From Hexactinellida sp. DTS-2022 (lineage: Eukaryota; Porifera; Hexactinellida): a stretch of DNA of 64,000 nt. Numbering within the stretch: the stretch's first letter is position 1; every line of letters begins with the position of its first letter. The notes beneath the pieces were generated by a model, which worked only from the letters and a program-made list of their open reading frames with translations, was not told the DNA's origin and did not search any database. Of the stretch, positions 42,875-54,981 are shown one piece after another. Position numbers and translations under genes: made by a program. The stretch covers positions 2,666,001 to 2,730,000 of the forward strand of contig JAPNXP010000005.1 in assembly GCA_028753945.1 (NCBI GenBank), in the 5' to 3' direction.

Positions 42875-45800
42875 ATGAAGATTTCAATTTATATCAATTT
42901 TATGTATTCAACAGCCTTACCCACCGATTTAGCCATCTTTCTCGCCTTTTGTAAAGCCAGAGACCTGAGCCCTGAAGATCTAACTACAAGCTGTAGTATT
43001 TCTCATTCTGTTTGGGGCGATTTATCAAAACACATTTTCGGAAGGAATAGAGCCGATTTAAGGAAAAAGTTATACCTGAAATGGAAGAATAATTCCAAAA
43101 ACATCTTTAACAAAGTGAAAGATTATGGTCTCAACACATCTGGTAACAGCTTCCAGGTATGTATTAGCTTAGAGTTACTTTCCATTGAGAAGATAACTTC
43201 CTTATTAACTTCAACTATACTGAGAGATATTTGTGCTAGATTGCAGGGAGTTAACTTAACTGCCAATTTACCACCCAGTCATTTTGACTTGGCAAAAATT
43301 GAATCAGAATTATTAGGATGCGATAATAGTCTAATCATCTGCTCTTCTGTTGCCTCTGATTTAGAAATATATGATAGATTCAAAAACAAATACAAAGATG
43401 TTCCCCTTGATTCTGAGAATAACTTGGGACAGCCATTATTTCACTCCTTTATAAACTATGAATCGATATTATGGCTAGACGGCTATAACTATTATGACTA
43501 TAAAGGTCCGAAAATAATTCCTGGCTTTATACAATTTTCTGAACTTATTCAATTTAATGCATGCAAAGGATTTGAAGATTCGTTGATAAATAAGTTTACT
43601 GATAATCTCATTGAACAATGTACGTTAATTATCCTATGGTTAGCATCCACAACAGAGGTATTTAATGGCCAGAATTATAGGTTAGTAAGTAACTTATTCA
43701 ATAAAAATTATATACTATTCAGTAGTGAAATGCTAACAAATTTTGTTCATTGGGTAGAGAAGTTAAAAACTGATTTTGAAAAAAATGGTATGGAGGTTTT
43801 GGAATCTATTTCCGCATATGGTAATAGTGGACTAGAAAAAAAGACGCAAATTTTGCCTTTAGAGAATATAGATAAAGCAGGTGAAAATGAAAATATTGAT
43901 AATGTTCATATTGAATTTCCAATATCTAAAGGAAACGAAAACAGCACTTATGAGGCGATTAGTCTTCAAACAGTTGGCGAGTTTTACCTAGATAAGGAAG
44001 ATTGGAATGTTATAAGTTATTTAGATATTGATAATATAAATCGTATGAATGAAGAAGGTTGGACTAATGTAATAGCTGAAAAATATTCTGAAATCAATTC
44101 GATATGTGTACTCAGGTTCAAACATTTTTGGTTTAAAAAAACTGATAGTAGGAAATTGAAATCTCCTTTTTTTCATGCTTGGGCTGTGTGTAAATTTTCT
44201 AACTGCATTTCAGTTACCTTTTCAATTGAAAATAATTTTATCTCATTTGGTGGAGATATAATAACCGTGCAGTTTAAATCCGACGGTCTTTCATTAGAAC
44301 ACAAAGATGACTAAACTATTCATGCGCGCCACATTACTTCTGGACGAAGAGAAAAAATCGGTACAAATTTGATGCTAAGCTCAGTGGGTAATATATTTCA
44401 TCAGCGATTTAGAAATGATAACAATGTAGAGGCATTCAAGAGAGGGAATTTCACTAATCTAATCTCGCAACAAACTTTAAGACGAATTAAATCAGACGCT
44501 AAATCTATATAAAGATTTACAAATTATGATTTAGTAGATATTTTTGAATTTCAAAGGCATTTCCGCTCTGTATTACCAGATGATCTAATACCTGGTTATG
44601 TTCAATATATCGTACAAGAGCCATTTATAATCCATTTATATGCAAAAAGACATATTGAAATATTCAAATTATTCAAACATGACAACATCGTTCTTAATAT
44701 AGATGCAACTGGTTCCATTATCAAAAGACCACCAACGTGTAGGAAACCTATTTATTATTATGCTCTTACATTGCAACACCCTGTATACTGTACTAGCCCT
44801 GTGCCTGTTGCAGAAATGATCAGTAGTGATCATGGTACTGCCGAGATCACCCATTTTTTGAATAAGTGGGTATTAACTTGTAAGGTAGTTCTACATAAGG
44901 ATTTGCGTATTGACCAAATTGAAATGGACTATAGTTGGGCCATAATGCATAGCACATGTTTAGCATTTAATAAACTGAGTATAGCATTATATCTAACTAA
45001 ATGTTGGGAAATTATAAACAATAAAACTAGTACTATGTCAACTATAACAACTGTTTTACATCTCTGTTCGGCACATATTATGCATCGAATTAGTTATCAA
45101 TTAGATAATAATTATAAAATAGACGAAAAGGTAAAACGCTTAGTACTGCATGCATTCGGTACTATGGTAAAAAGTAGCAATTTTGAAGAAATAATTCTCG
45201 TTTTCGAATCTTTGTGTACTTTGCTCACTACTGAATTAATGTCACCTCAAGTTACTAAGAGTTTAATAGATTTAGAAGGATTAGTTAAGGGAGATGTTGA
45301 AATGAATAGTCCCCAAAGTTATTTTCTAGATGGTTATCCCGAAAATATTGAAGTGATACTTATAGAAAAATGTCTCCTTTCGGAAGATACTTTGAAGAAT
45401 TGTACCATAAGACCACTACTAAAAATTTCAACACAAAAACTATTGGCCAATAATAAAAATTTATGTTATTATCCCAAAATTCTGGAATATCTGCTAAATT
45501 ATTATTTGCCATTGCTTCCTCTATGGAGTGGAATCATCCTAAGTAGAGTAAAAGTAAACGGAATTTCAACTGATAGTAATGCAGAAGTCGAAAATTGGTT
45601 TAAAATAGTCAAATACTCGATATTTAAATCACAAATTAATATCAGAGTCGGTGATTTTGTACGTCACATTTTTGCATATATTGAGGATAGATTGGCTTCT
45701 TTTAAATTCGCATTTCAACCATTGGGTCAAAGAGTATTTAAACGTAAAAAAAGAACTCTGGAGGCTAGTAACGAGCAAAATTGTAAAGAGATATGGGTAA

Positions 45801-46108
45801 GAAGGAAAAAAAATAAAAATAGCTACATTAATCCAAACACAAGTCAAATAGATAGGGTTTTTTCGAAATTAAAGGGATCTAATTTTCAAAATTCCAAAAC
45901 CTCAATTAATGTCACTATCGCAAAAAATCCAACTGCTAAATGTTCCTTAATAACCAAATCAGAAAATGTTTCAAAAACACAAATACCAATACCAGCTGGG
46001 GATTTTGAAATCATAACTGACCCGGATATAGTAGCACTGGGTACAGTTTACGTTCTTTTTCCTCCTTTTAAGCCATTTTCACACTTAGGTGAAGTTAGGT
46101 CAGGTTAA
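42875..46108 (+). pseudogene. DDE transposase-like gene, about 1,078 codons, two stops
   Basis: The 479- and 445-codon open frames and the DNA between them are one reading frame from ATG 42875 to TAA 46106, broken only by TAA at 44312-44314 and 44510-44512. A Cys/His segment near residues 435-490 (VCKFSNC ... EHKDD, then TIHARH after the first stop) resembles a WRKY-GCM1/FLYWCH-type finger. The core follows: NIDATGS (Asp 1, about residue 609), EMDYSWAIMHST (Asp 2, about 683), CSAHIMHR (C-x2-H, about 730), SNAEVENWFK (Glu, about 905), then a Lys-rich tail. D-D-C2H-E order is that of Mutator and related RNase H-fold transposases. I cannot assign a superfamily with certainty. It lies at the centre of the foldback element, followed by an OTU gene. 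Confidence 0.68.
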
Positions 46109-46161
46109 TTGTTGCAAACTTTTAGGCTTACCTTTAGTAAATGTAGTATGTTGTCAAATAA

Positions 46162-46674
46162 AGTGTGATAACAATAGTTTCGAAGGACATAAACTTAAGT
46201 AAACTACTTCCCTCAGTAACATTTAAAATTCCCGGTGATGGAAATTGTTTATTTTCAACTCTTTCATATATAACTACTGGTAGCATATACTATAATCACA
46301 AAATACGTATTATTATTATAAATTATATTATAGGAGAGTTGAGCCAAATAGTTCATTCAAAATAAATTCCCACTTACATTTCGCCTTCAAAAGATTATAT
46401 AACTAAATCGAAAATGCATTTAGACAGAACATGGGGTGGGGACAGTGAATTATTTTCAATAGCTTTGTTATTAAAAACAGATATTTGGGTGAATTCTACA
46501 GAAATGGGAAATAAGTGAATTGTTTATTCGGGTAAGGGTGCAAATTTGAGTGATATAATGAGTACCCCTCCAGCTAATGAAGCAGGATCGTGCTATATTA
46601 AGCATACCGGGGACCATTACGAACCGATATTGGAATTACATCATCATATTACATCTGATAATTTATCAAGTTAA
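46162..46674 (+). pseudogene. OTU-family cysteine protease-like gene, two stops
   Basis: OTU enzymes cleave ubiquitin-type conjugates. The frame has the catalytic Asp/Cys box PGDGNCLFSTLSY (about 46230), a middle WGGDSELFSIALLL, and the catalytic His box HTGDHYEPILEL (about 46600), all in one frame, ending TAA at 46672. In-frame stops are TAA at 46363-46365 and TGA at 46516-46518 (NK*IVYSG, probably a former Trp). There is no ATG at the start: an in-frame TAA precedes 46162 and the first possible codon is GTG, so the gene was either spliced or fused to the transposase gene 50 bp upstream. Length (about 170 codons) fits a bare OTU domain. Its role in the element is unknown. Confidence 0.75.
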
Positions 46675-46990
46675 TAGTATAAAAATAAAAATACACAAAA
46701 AATTAAAAAAATAGAAATGTATCTATAAAAAGTACATAAAAGAAAAAAATTACAAAAAATATATTTAAGTTTTATCTATTAGACATGATATTTATTATAT
46801 TTGTTATCTACGTATTATGCACTATTATACTCTATACAAGGCACTGATTTTTTGGCATGACGTTAGATAAGCATCAATTAAATTAGCTAATTCAAATCAA
46901 CTATTCTTTCTCAGTATTAAAGTTAATTTAAGGAAGTTTATTTAATTGGAATGTAATACTGATCTAATGCTACCTGAAGGATTTCAGCCG
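46675..46990. other. AT-rich 3' region
   Basis: A-rich tract after the OTU gene with several AATAAA-like words. Nothing else recognised. Confidence 0.35.
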
Positions 46991-46995
46991 GCCTC

Positions 46996-47345
46996 CATCT
47001 TATCAAAAACCCTTTCCATCAATCAACAATTCTCCTTAATCCTTAATATAATAGTTCTCTTTCTGTTAAGCACATGCACAGCTTGTAGTTCATTTACTAT
47101 AATTACAACATTGATTTTCTTCAAACTGTTCACCTCATACAAAACTATTTCATCAATCAACAATTCTCCTCAATCCTTAATATAATAGTTCTCTTTCTGT
47201 TAAACACCTGCACATGTTGTAGTTCATCTATTACAAAAGATGGATTATTCTTCAAACTATTCATCTCATCAAAAACCCTTTCCATAAATCACCAATCTTT
47301 CTCAATCCTGAATATACAAGTAATAGTTCTCTTCATGTTAAATAC
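46996..47345. repeat. Three tandem units of about 135 bp
   Basis: Each unit carries TTTCCATCAATCAACAATTC, AATCCTTAATAT and ATAGTTCTCTTTCTGTTAA. The units drift to about 80% identity by eye. Any open frame here follows the repeat. Confidence 0.7.
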
Positions 47346-47596
47346 CAGTAAAGCTTCAAACGCAAAAATATATCTTTATAACTAATTGCATTAATAATAT
47401 TGAATAATGCACCACCTTAAAACCGTTAATCTTCTGAATGGAATATTTTGGAAACAACACACACCCACGCATTATCATTATCATTATTTGGCCGCATTAA
47501 AGATAGCCATCCTATGATTATCTACTAAAACAATGAGACTTGGTATAGATTGATAAATTTTCCTCCAAACAAGACACTAGATCCTAAAATCTACAT
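47346..47596. other. Unassigned DNA in foldback centre
   Basis: No recognisable feature. Confidence 0.3.
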
Positions 47597-47958
47597 TAGA
47601 CCTCTTCGCGGGTCGTATGCGGGTCCCGCCCCGCAAAACACAGTGCTATAACCAAAGCAACCCGCATCCAACCCACAATAACCAACCCGCAACCCGCGTG
47701 TCAACATAATATTCGCAGGTATTACGTTGAGTATTCGAAATCTAGATGGTGCCCAATTAAAATAGCAATATACTTGATTCAGTGACTCCAAATTACTCTC
47801 AAGTAATTCTCTTGCAACTAACCAACACAAACCCGCAAAAAATCCGTGACCCGCACCCGCCCAGTCCCCCAAATACTCAGATCATTTGACCTGCAAGAAC
47901 CCGCGGGTTGGCGGTTCAGCTACCCACATTTATTAACCCGCCCCGCGTAGAGGTCTAA
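47597..47958. mobile_element. CCCGC-rich MITE, 362 bp
   Basis: The ends TAGACCTCTTCGCGGG and CCCGCGTAGAGGTCTA are inverted. Many AACCCGC units fill the inside. The flanking duplication is at most AT/TA. Confidence 0.65.
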
Positions 47959-47999
47959 TATACGGCAACCAAATTCGAGATATACATCTTCAAACGTAA

Positions 48000-48180
48000 G
48001 CAAGAGAATCATAAAGGGGGGGCAAGTTTTATGTTGTGGGGGTAAGTGCAGGGAGTCGGGGGGGCAAGTGGGGGACGAATCACTCTATTTACTATAACGA
48101 ACACTTCCTAATTCTCTTGGTAGGGGGGGCGAGAAGTACTTTTGGGGGGGCGGTCGCCCCCCCGTAGCTACGTGTCTGTG
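48000..48180. mobile_element. G-run-rich MITE relic
   Basis: The right part ends CCCCCCCGTAGCTACGTGTC, resembling hAT MITE ends. The left end was not found. Confidence 0.35.
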
Positions 48181-48296
48181 CAGTATACATGTTGACCAGA
48201 AAATACGAAACTAGCCTGTATATAAATGATAATGGTGAAGACAAATAGGGAAGGGAAACTTATAATAAACCATTATCGAATTATCACCAACTAGAT

Positions 48297-48439
48297 CAGT
48301 GGTTCTCAACTACTTTTCTCTCGCGACCCCAAGCGACCCCAACATGGGGTTCTTGGGGTCGCTCCCAACATGGAGCGACCCCAAGAAATATTAATGGCGA
48401 CCCCACATGGGGTCGCGACCCCGCTGTTGAGAACCACTG
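48297..48439. mobile_element. hAT MITE, 143 bp
   Basis: The ends CAGTGGTTCTCAAC and GTTGAGAACCACTG are perfect inverted repeats, flanked by a perfect 8-bp duplication AACTAGAT (48289-48296 and 48440-48447). The inside repeats GCGACCCCAACATGGGG. Confidence 0.93.
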
Positions 48440-48464
48440 AACTAGATGAATATGTAGCCACTTA

Positions 48465-49718
48465 TGCTTGTTCACTAGATCATAATAGAAATATATAATT
48501 TGAAGTAAATACATGTCCAACTTTGCCAAGCTATATCTCATAGGAAAATTAATATTTTTATCCAAATTTTTGACATAAGAAACGTCCCATAGTCACTAAC
48601 ATGCATGCAAAGTTTTAAATTCTATTTCGAAAAAATTGAAGTTAGAAGATTATTTTTTTAATTGCTCACTCATTATGTAAAAAACTAAATACAAAAAATA
48701 AAAAATAATACATTTTTATCCATAATCATAAACGTCCCTATTTCCCCTTTAAGGTTTGTAATTTTTGGCCAAATCCAATTGTGGGAAGGGCCTCAAAATT
48801 TTATTTGATCTGTGCTCAGAGTCCGTTGAATACTGCGCTTTTAGAAATATATAATCTGAAGTAAATACATGTTCAACTTTGTCAAGCTATATCTCATAGG
48901 AATATTTATATTTTTTTGAAATATTTTGACATAAGAAACGTCCCATAGTCACAAACATGTGTGCAAAGTTTTAAATTCAATTTCGAAAAATTGTTCTCAA
49001 AAAAAAATTTTTTTTAGTGCTCAGACATTATATAAAAAAATTAATGCAAAAAAATATTTTTTTACATTTTTATTCAGAATCAAAAACGTTATCTCCCCTT
49101 TACGGTGTGTAATTTTTGGCCAAATCCAATTGTGGGAAGGGCCTCAAGTTTGGATTTCATCTGTGCTTAGTTGAATACTGCGCCAACTTCGCACTCGTTT
49201 GAATTTCACGTTACTGTTTTATGTTTGCAGGATTGATGAAATTATAGCTGCTTTCTAGGAAGTAGATTATGTGATCATCATCTGATAATTTTTGGAAGTG
49301 AGGGAGATTTCGATATTAAATTATAAACCTTTTGGCAATTAACAAATGTTCAATTTAGCCTAGGTTTGTGCCATAATTGGGGTGGCAATCTCCTGTGTTT
49401 CCTCACACTTCAGATTCAGTAAAACTGTTAAATCTAATTCTATTGTTTCAACTTGTATTAATTATATTGATTTAACTTGTTAAACCTTACTCTATTGTTT
49501 CAACTTGCAATAATTAAATTGATTTAACTTATAAATTGCAGCTGGCTTCTATTTAATAGTAGTATTACTATACAATGGATTAAATAAAATAATATAATAT
49601 AAGGAATTTGTTGACTCAACTCAACCAACCGTGGATAACATTGCTAAAATAAATAACTAATAACTAAGTTGTTTAATACGTCTTTTATTAGTCACGTATT
49701 ACGTATAATACGTATAAT
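48465..49718 (-). repeat. Right arm of the foldback element, inner part
   Basis: Read on the minus strand: partial palindrome-unit sequence (49718-49360), then two tandem inner units (49205-48845 and 48840-48465), each with GCGCAGTATTCAAC, GGCCCTTCCCACAATTGG, AAAGGGGA and TGGGACGTTTCTTATGTCAA, matching the left arm. It ends CTAGTGAACAAGCATAAGTG. Confidence 0.72.
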
Positions 49719-49979
49719 GTAATACCATAGCCTACTCTATATAAGGCCTACCATCAAAGCTGATATTTTGCACCAAGGATGAAGTAGTGTACGATATTAT
49801 TATTGACCCATAGTTATTTACATCTATGTCTGTACAGTTAGAAATATTTAAAAATAGTTGGATCAACTTGTTGTTGATTTTTGTTAATTTTTAGTAATTA
49901 ATTAATACAATTCTCCTTCCACCGATATTTTAAGCACTTCCTAGTACTATATTTGACTTTGTTTCTTTTTAATAGTTAC

Positions 49980-52788
49980 CAGAAGAGCGCGTCCCAGTTT
50001 TTGAACTTCCAGATGGTCCACCTGAGTTACGACATGCCTGGATACGTGCTCTCCATCATGAGGATATTTCTGACCTCAAAATGGTGTATGTGTGTGCTAA
50101 GCATTTTCCGAAGGAAGATATCAATATTTTCACACGGTACCCAGAGGAGATGGCACGTCCTATGAGGTCCCGCGAGGAAGACCCAAATTAAATCCTGGCG
50201 CTGTCCCCTCTCTCCTTCCTGGTTGTCCGTCTTATTATTCCTCTACCCCTTTAATTAGAATCAAACGAACTTTGTTCTCTTACGACTCCAAAGAGGAAGA
50301 TTTATTGAACCAAGCAACTTATCTCAGCTTGAGATCAGAGAACACAATGGAGAAGTTTCGTGTTGGTTGTATACAAGAAATACGAGATAAGTTAGCTTTG
50401 ATAACAATCCCAACTGACTGGTTAGTTTGGATTCAAACAGATAATTATGTGAGATTTTTTTCCTAAGATGGAAAATCATAATATTTGTGCAGATGTTTCT
50501 CTTGAAATAAATTCTTTTTTATCTGTGAACGGATATATATATGGGAAGTCCATTTCTCTCTCACTTTTCTCACACTGATATTCGACAAATTGAAACGATG
50601 TTTACAGAGATTACTCTGAAACTTAGCTCTTCCCCTCAGAATAAACATCCTCACCATATCTCTAAAGCAAAAGAACATATTGAGGAGGCCATATCTAATC
50701 TATTAGATAGTGATGAAACAGAATCCAATTGTTCCGATTTGCCAAGATTACAATTTATTCTTGGCCAACTAGAGAATGTGGGTATTTACATTAAGAGAAG
50801 GAGATAAAATGTTATTACACAAATTCTGGCCATAAAAACGCATCTGGTTTCTCCTGCAAGTTACAAATTTCTCCAAAGTTCAGAATGCATTTCTTTTCCA
50901 CATGTTCACATACTAGAAAAGTTGTACTCTTGTTTTGGGCTGGAAAACGACTCTTGTACTTACCTTAGCCAGGTAACTTCTTCTTTTAGTTCTCAAGAGA
51001 AGAATGTAATTATTCAGATGGATGAGATCCACGTTAAGTCTGATATCTCATATAAGGGTGGGAAAATATTTGGTCCTAACTTATCCCCTGAAAACCCCAC
51101 AAGAACTGTATTTGCTATCATGGTTTCTAGTTTACACAAAAAATGGTCCTGTTTTTCTCGTTTGATACCTTGCGCATCTATATCTGCTGAATACCATTTT
51201 CCTATAATTAAGTCTTGTACTTTGGATATCGAATCTAGCGGTTTGAAAGTACAGATCATTTCTATCGACAATTACCCTTTAAACGTGAACTTATTCAAGT
51301 TATTTTCTCCAACTAAACAGTTAGAGACTAGTGTACCACACCCTTCTGATAATAAAAGAAAACTCTATGTTACTTTTGACTTTGTCCACATTTTGAAAAG
51401 TATTCGAAACAACTGGTTGAATCAGAAAGATATTCGGAAAACCTTTCACTTTCCCAACTTTCAGAACATTATGCTGGACTACTATGTGTATCCTGTTCAA
51501 GTTTACTCTGCATCTTTTAGTGATGTGCGTCTCCTCTATAATTTAGAGAAATAATCCTTAGCTAAGTTAGCTCCTTGCTTGACTATCAAAGCTTGTTATC
51601 CTTCTGCTGTTGAGCGCCAAAATGTGAAGCTTGTTTTGAAAGTATTCAACGAATTACCTGTTGCAGCTCTGAAGTTACAGAATGAACTCCGTAACCAAGA
51701 AGACCGAAACAATACACACGACTTTGTTGAAATGCTTCTTCAAATTTGGAAACTGTTCAACATAAATTCCCCCACTTAAAGGTAAACGTTTGAATGATGA
51801 TATTTCAAGACCTCTAACATACATACCAGGACGAACGATTTTCATTCTTAGCTTGTGTTGTTATTTGGTTAGAGACTTGGCTGGCCTTGCCAGGAAATGT
51901 AGGAAAGTTAAGTAAACTAACGTTTACCAGTTTTAAACATGCATGTACTGTATTGCCTCAGATAACTAACCATTTAACTGGATTTTGTGGATTTAACTAT
52001 CTTTTGACATCCTTTTACAGACAGATCCATTGGAACATCACTTTGGCCTATATCGTATGGTTTCAGTTTCAAACTATCATATCTCGTATATTCAAATCCT
52101 TGAAACTGAACGCCGCCTCAAGTTATCCAACATATTAAAGATTTTACTTCACAACAAGATTGTGGCTTATATTCAATTCAGACATTTATTGATTCATACT
52201 CATCCCTTGATACGAATATTGCGATGAAATCGATGATAAACTAGTCTGGGATGAAATTGATGATCTAACTTCCATTGAATGTAGTTTATAGACTCTTCAG
52301 TCATTAGCTTTTATTGCTGGTTATGCAGTACATAAATTATTTAAAAAACTCAGCCATATCATATTTGCATTGATCTTTTTACCATTGACAAATACTTTAT
52401 CTTTGATGAAGATTCATAACCCGAGTTCAGGCTTTTGCAATTAACTGACCGTGGTGGCCTAAAGTATCCATCTGAGTTTATCCTCGAATCTATAGTAACT
52501 TTATGTAAGACTTTAATTGAAATTGAAAGCAAAGACAACTTGTTGGCGATGTTGATGCAAGAATCATCCAGAAAAATTATTGTGGATGTAACCTTGATAT
52601 TCTTAGAAGAGACTGATGCGATTGCTAAATCGAGTTGCATTTCTTGTGGTGTCCTATTTTGACTATCCTAAAAAATCTTATTTTCACTTGCGCCAACTGT
52701 TTACTAGCTAACAAGGTTAAAAATTATAACTCCGCTGTTGCATCTAAAGGAATAGAAAAGCGAAAACTGAAGAAGTTCTCACATTAAT
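49980..52788 (+). pseudogene. P/THAP9-like transposase, copy 2
   Basis: Segments in order are: the second half of a THAP domain (VPVFELPDGPPELRHAWIR, VVYVCAKHF-like CAKHF), a frameshift, PKLNPGAVPSLLPGCP (AVPxxxP box); YKFLQSSECISFPHVHILEK; IIQMDEIHVKSDISYKGG (first Asp); ISIDNYPLN (second Asp); TFDFVHILKSIRNNW; LPGNVGKLSKLTFTSF; DPLEHHFGLYRM (Glu, split by a frameshift from its upstream part); LTDRGGLKYPSE; and a C-terminal KRKLKKFSH tail ending at 52788. The first THAP cysteine pair is not seen. Several frameshifts and stops make it non-functional. Residue order is the same as in the copy at 7929-17582. Confidence 0.87.
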
Positions 52789-52792
52789 GATA

Positions 52793-54981
52793 CGAGCCCT
52801 TCGGTCTCGGTCGCTTCGCGACGGATCACTCTTTCACAAAAGTCGCTTCGCGACTTTTGTTCGTTCGTGTTAGGCACTACGCGATACAATTAACGGCCGC
52901 TTCGCGGCCTTTCCCTTCCCAAAAAGCTATAATAATACTAATGAGTTCACCTGTGGCTAGTGAATTACACACTATTACTTAATAACGCGTGCCTAAAATT
53001 CATTTTGGGTTGTGATTACTGTAATTTGTCTGGGGAATTATGTTGAGTAAGTTATTCTCATTGCTCAATAGTTATTAATTATTAGTTAATTATAGCTCAA
53101 TAGTTCTTAATTATTTTCAGTAAATTATATTGCAAAGTAATTTACTAACTCTGGGTGTAATCTCTCCATAATAATGGTTTAAAGATGAGTTGCAAAATAT
53201 TTGATTTAATAGTAATAAACATTTATAGATCCTACCATAAACAATTCATTTTTCAGGAGCTGGGTTAGTGAATTATTTAATTTAATTGATAGCAATAATT
53301 AATATAATAAATCTCGTTAGGCAGAACCAAAATCCTAGATTACTTAACTTAATTCATTTCTAGTAGAAATCCTAGGTTCCATTGATAGTCATAGTAGCCA
53401 ATATAGGTGTAATCTATCTATATATTAAAAGAGGAATTGTTGTGTGTTTGTTTGTTTGTTTGTGTGTTTGTGTGTTTGTGTGTTTGTGTGTTTGTGTGTT
53501 TGTGTGTGTGTTTGTCCAGAATTAATAGGAAAGACTACGAGTCCTAGAAAGCTGAAAATTGGCATGCAGGGGTAACTTTGTACTGCGACAACGATCTATT
53601 GGTTTTCTAAACAAAATAACGGGATTATGACGTCATAAACGCACATATTTGGGAATGGCTCTTTCAGTTCTTATCCGATTCGGCCACAATTTTAGATGGC
53701 AAGACAACATGAAATGAGACACACGTATACCGATTTATGGGATTGTGACGTCACGTACGAACTAATTTGGATTCAGCTCTTACATTTTTGATTCAATCGT
53801 CAAACAATTTTGTCACGTTATAAAACAGAATGTGTTGCATGTCTCTAGAAATCTTTATAATTTTCGCATTTAATCTGAGCCAGGCAATAACAAAAATGTA
53901 ACCCTCAATTGCTGCGTCATCGCACATATTGAGGTTTTATGATTTAATCTCACCTACATTATTTCCGAAATTGCATACTTGATTAATCCAGTTTGGCTTC
54001 CATCAGTTTATTTATATTCGTGATGTATTTAGCTTACGTCAATCACATAAGCATAATATTACTATCAAAGTAATTCAACTATTTACAAACAATTTACTAC
54101 TATGCTGTTAAATACCTGGGTTAGTAAATAACATGAATTAATTAATTACTTGACATACTGGGGTCCCAAATAGCAGCATACTGAATTGAGTACGTGTAAT
54201 TTACCATTCACAGGCTTAACATATTTAATATGAGTTATATTTGAGGAGAGTAAGGCCGCGAAGCGGCCGTTAATTGTTTTGCGTAGTGTCTAATACGAAC
54301 GAACAAAGGTCGCGAAGCGCCCTTTGTGAGAGGGTGATCCGTCGCGAAGCGACCGAGAACGAAGGGCTCGTAAATAAATAATGCATTAGAGACTCTAATA
54401 TTATGCATACTTATGTAATTGACGTAAGCTAAATACATCACGAATAGAATAAACTGGATTAATCAAGTATGCAATTTCGGAAATAATGTAGGTGAAGATT
54501 AAATCGTCAAACCTCAATATGTGCAATGACGCAGCAATTGGAGGTTACATTTTTGTTATTGCCTGGCTCAGATTAAATGCGAAAATTATAAAAAGTTCTA
54601 GAGACATGCAATACATTCTGTTTTATAATGTGACAAAATTATTTGTCGATTGAACCAAAAGTGTAAGAGCTGAATCCAAATTAGTTCCCACGTGACGTCA
54701 CATTCCCATAAATCGAAACACGTGTGTCTCATTGTATGTAGTGTTATCATCTACAATTGTGGGCGAATCGAATAAAAACTGAAAGAGTTATTCCCAAATA
54801 TGTGCCTTTATGACGTCATAATCCCGTTATTTCGCTTAGAAAACCAATAGATCGTTGTCGCAGTACAAAATTACCCCTGTATGCCAATTTTCAGCTTTCT
54901 AGGACTCGTAGTCTTTCCTATTAATTCTGGACAAACACACAAACAAACACATCCACAACAATTCCGCTTTTAATATACAGA
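52793..54981 (-). mobile_element. Helentron-like He1, copy A (contains copy B)
   Basis: Reading leftward from TCTGTATATTAAAAG (54981) through TTTGTCCAGAATTAATAGGA and TGACGTCATAAAGGCAC, it is interrupted at 54371/53416 by copy B, then continues to the 3' hairpins GGCCGCGAAGCGGCC and GTCGCGAAGCGAC and ends GAAGGGCTCG at 52793, five bases after the transposase stop. About 1.24 kb without copy B. No Rep/helicase gene. Confidence 0.68.
53417..54370 (+). mobile_element. Helentron-like He1, copy B
   Basis: The start is TCTATATATTAAAAGAGG, followed by a GTTTGTGTG run (53445-53515), then the same block order as copy A, ending in hairpins GCCGCGAAGCGGC and GTCGCGAAGCGAC and AACGAAGGGCTCG. Because it lies inside copy A in the opposite orientation, roughly 570 bp of near-identical inverted repeat results. 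Confidence 0.7.

Noticed and set aside
42875-46674. Reassigned stop codons (TAA/TGA read as amino acids)
   Set aside because: In-frame TAA and TGA occur only in transposon genes, each explicable by one base change, while WDR3 runs 690 codons without any. Ordinary decay is simpler.
52795-54372. Bacterial-type terminators from GCGAAGCGAC hairpins
   Set aside because: No T-run context and a eukaryotic setting; they are 3' hairpins of Helentron-like elements.
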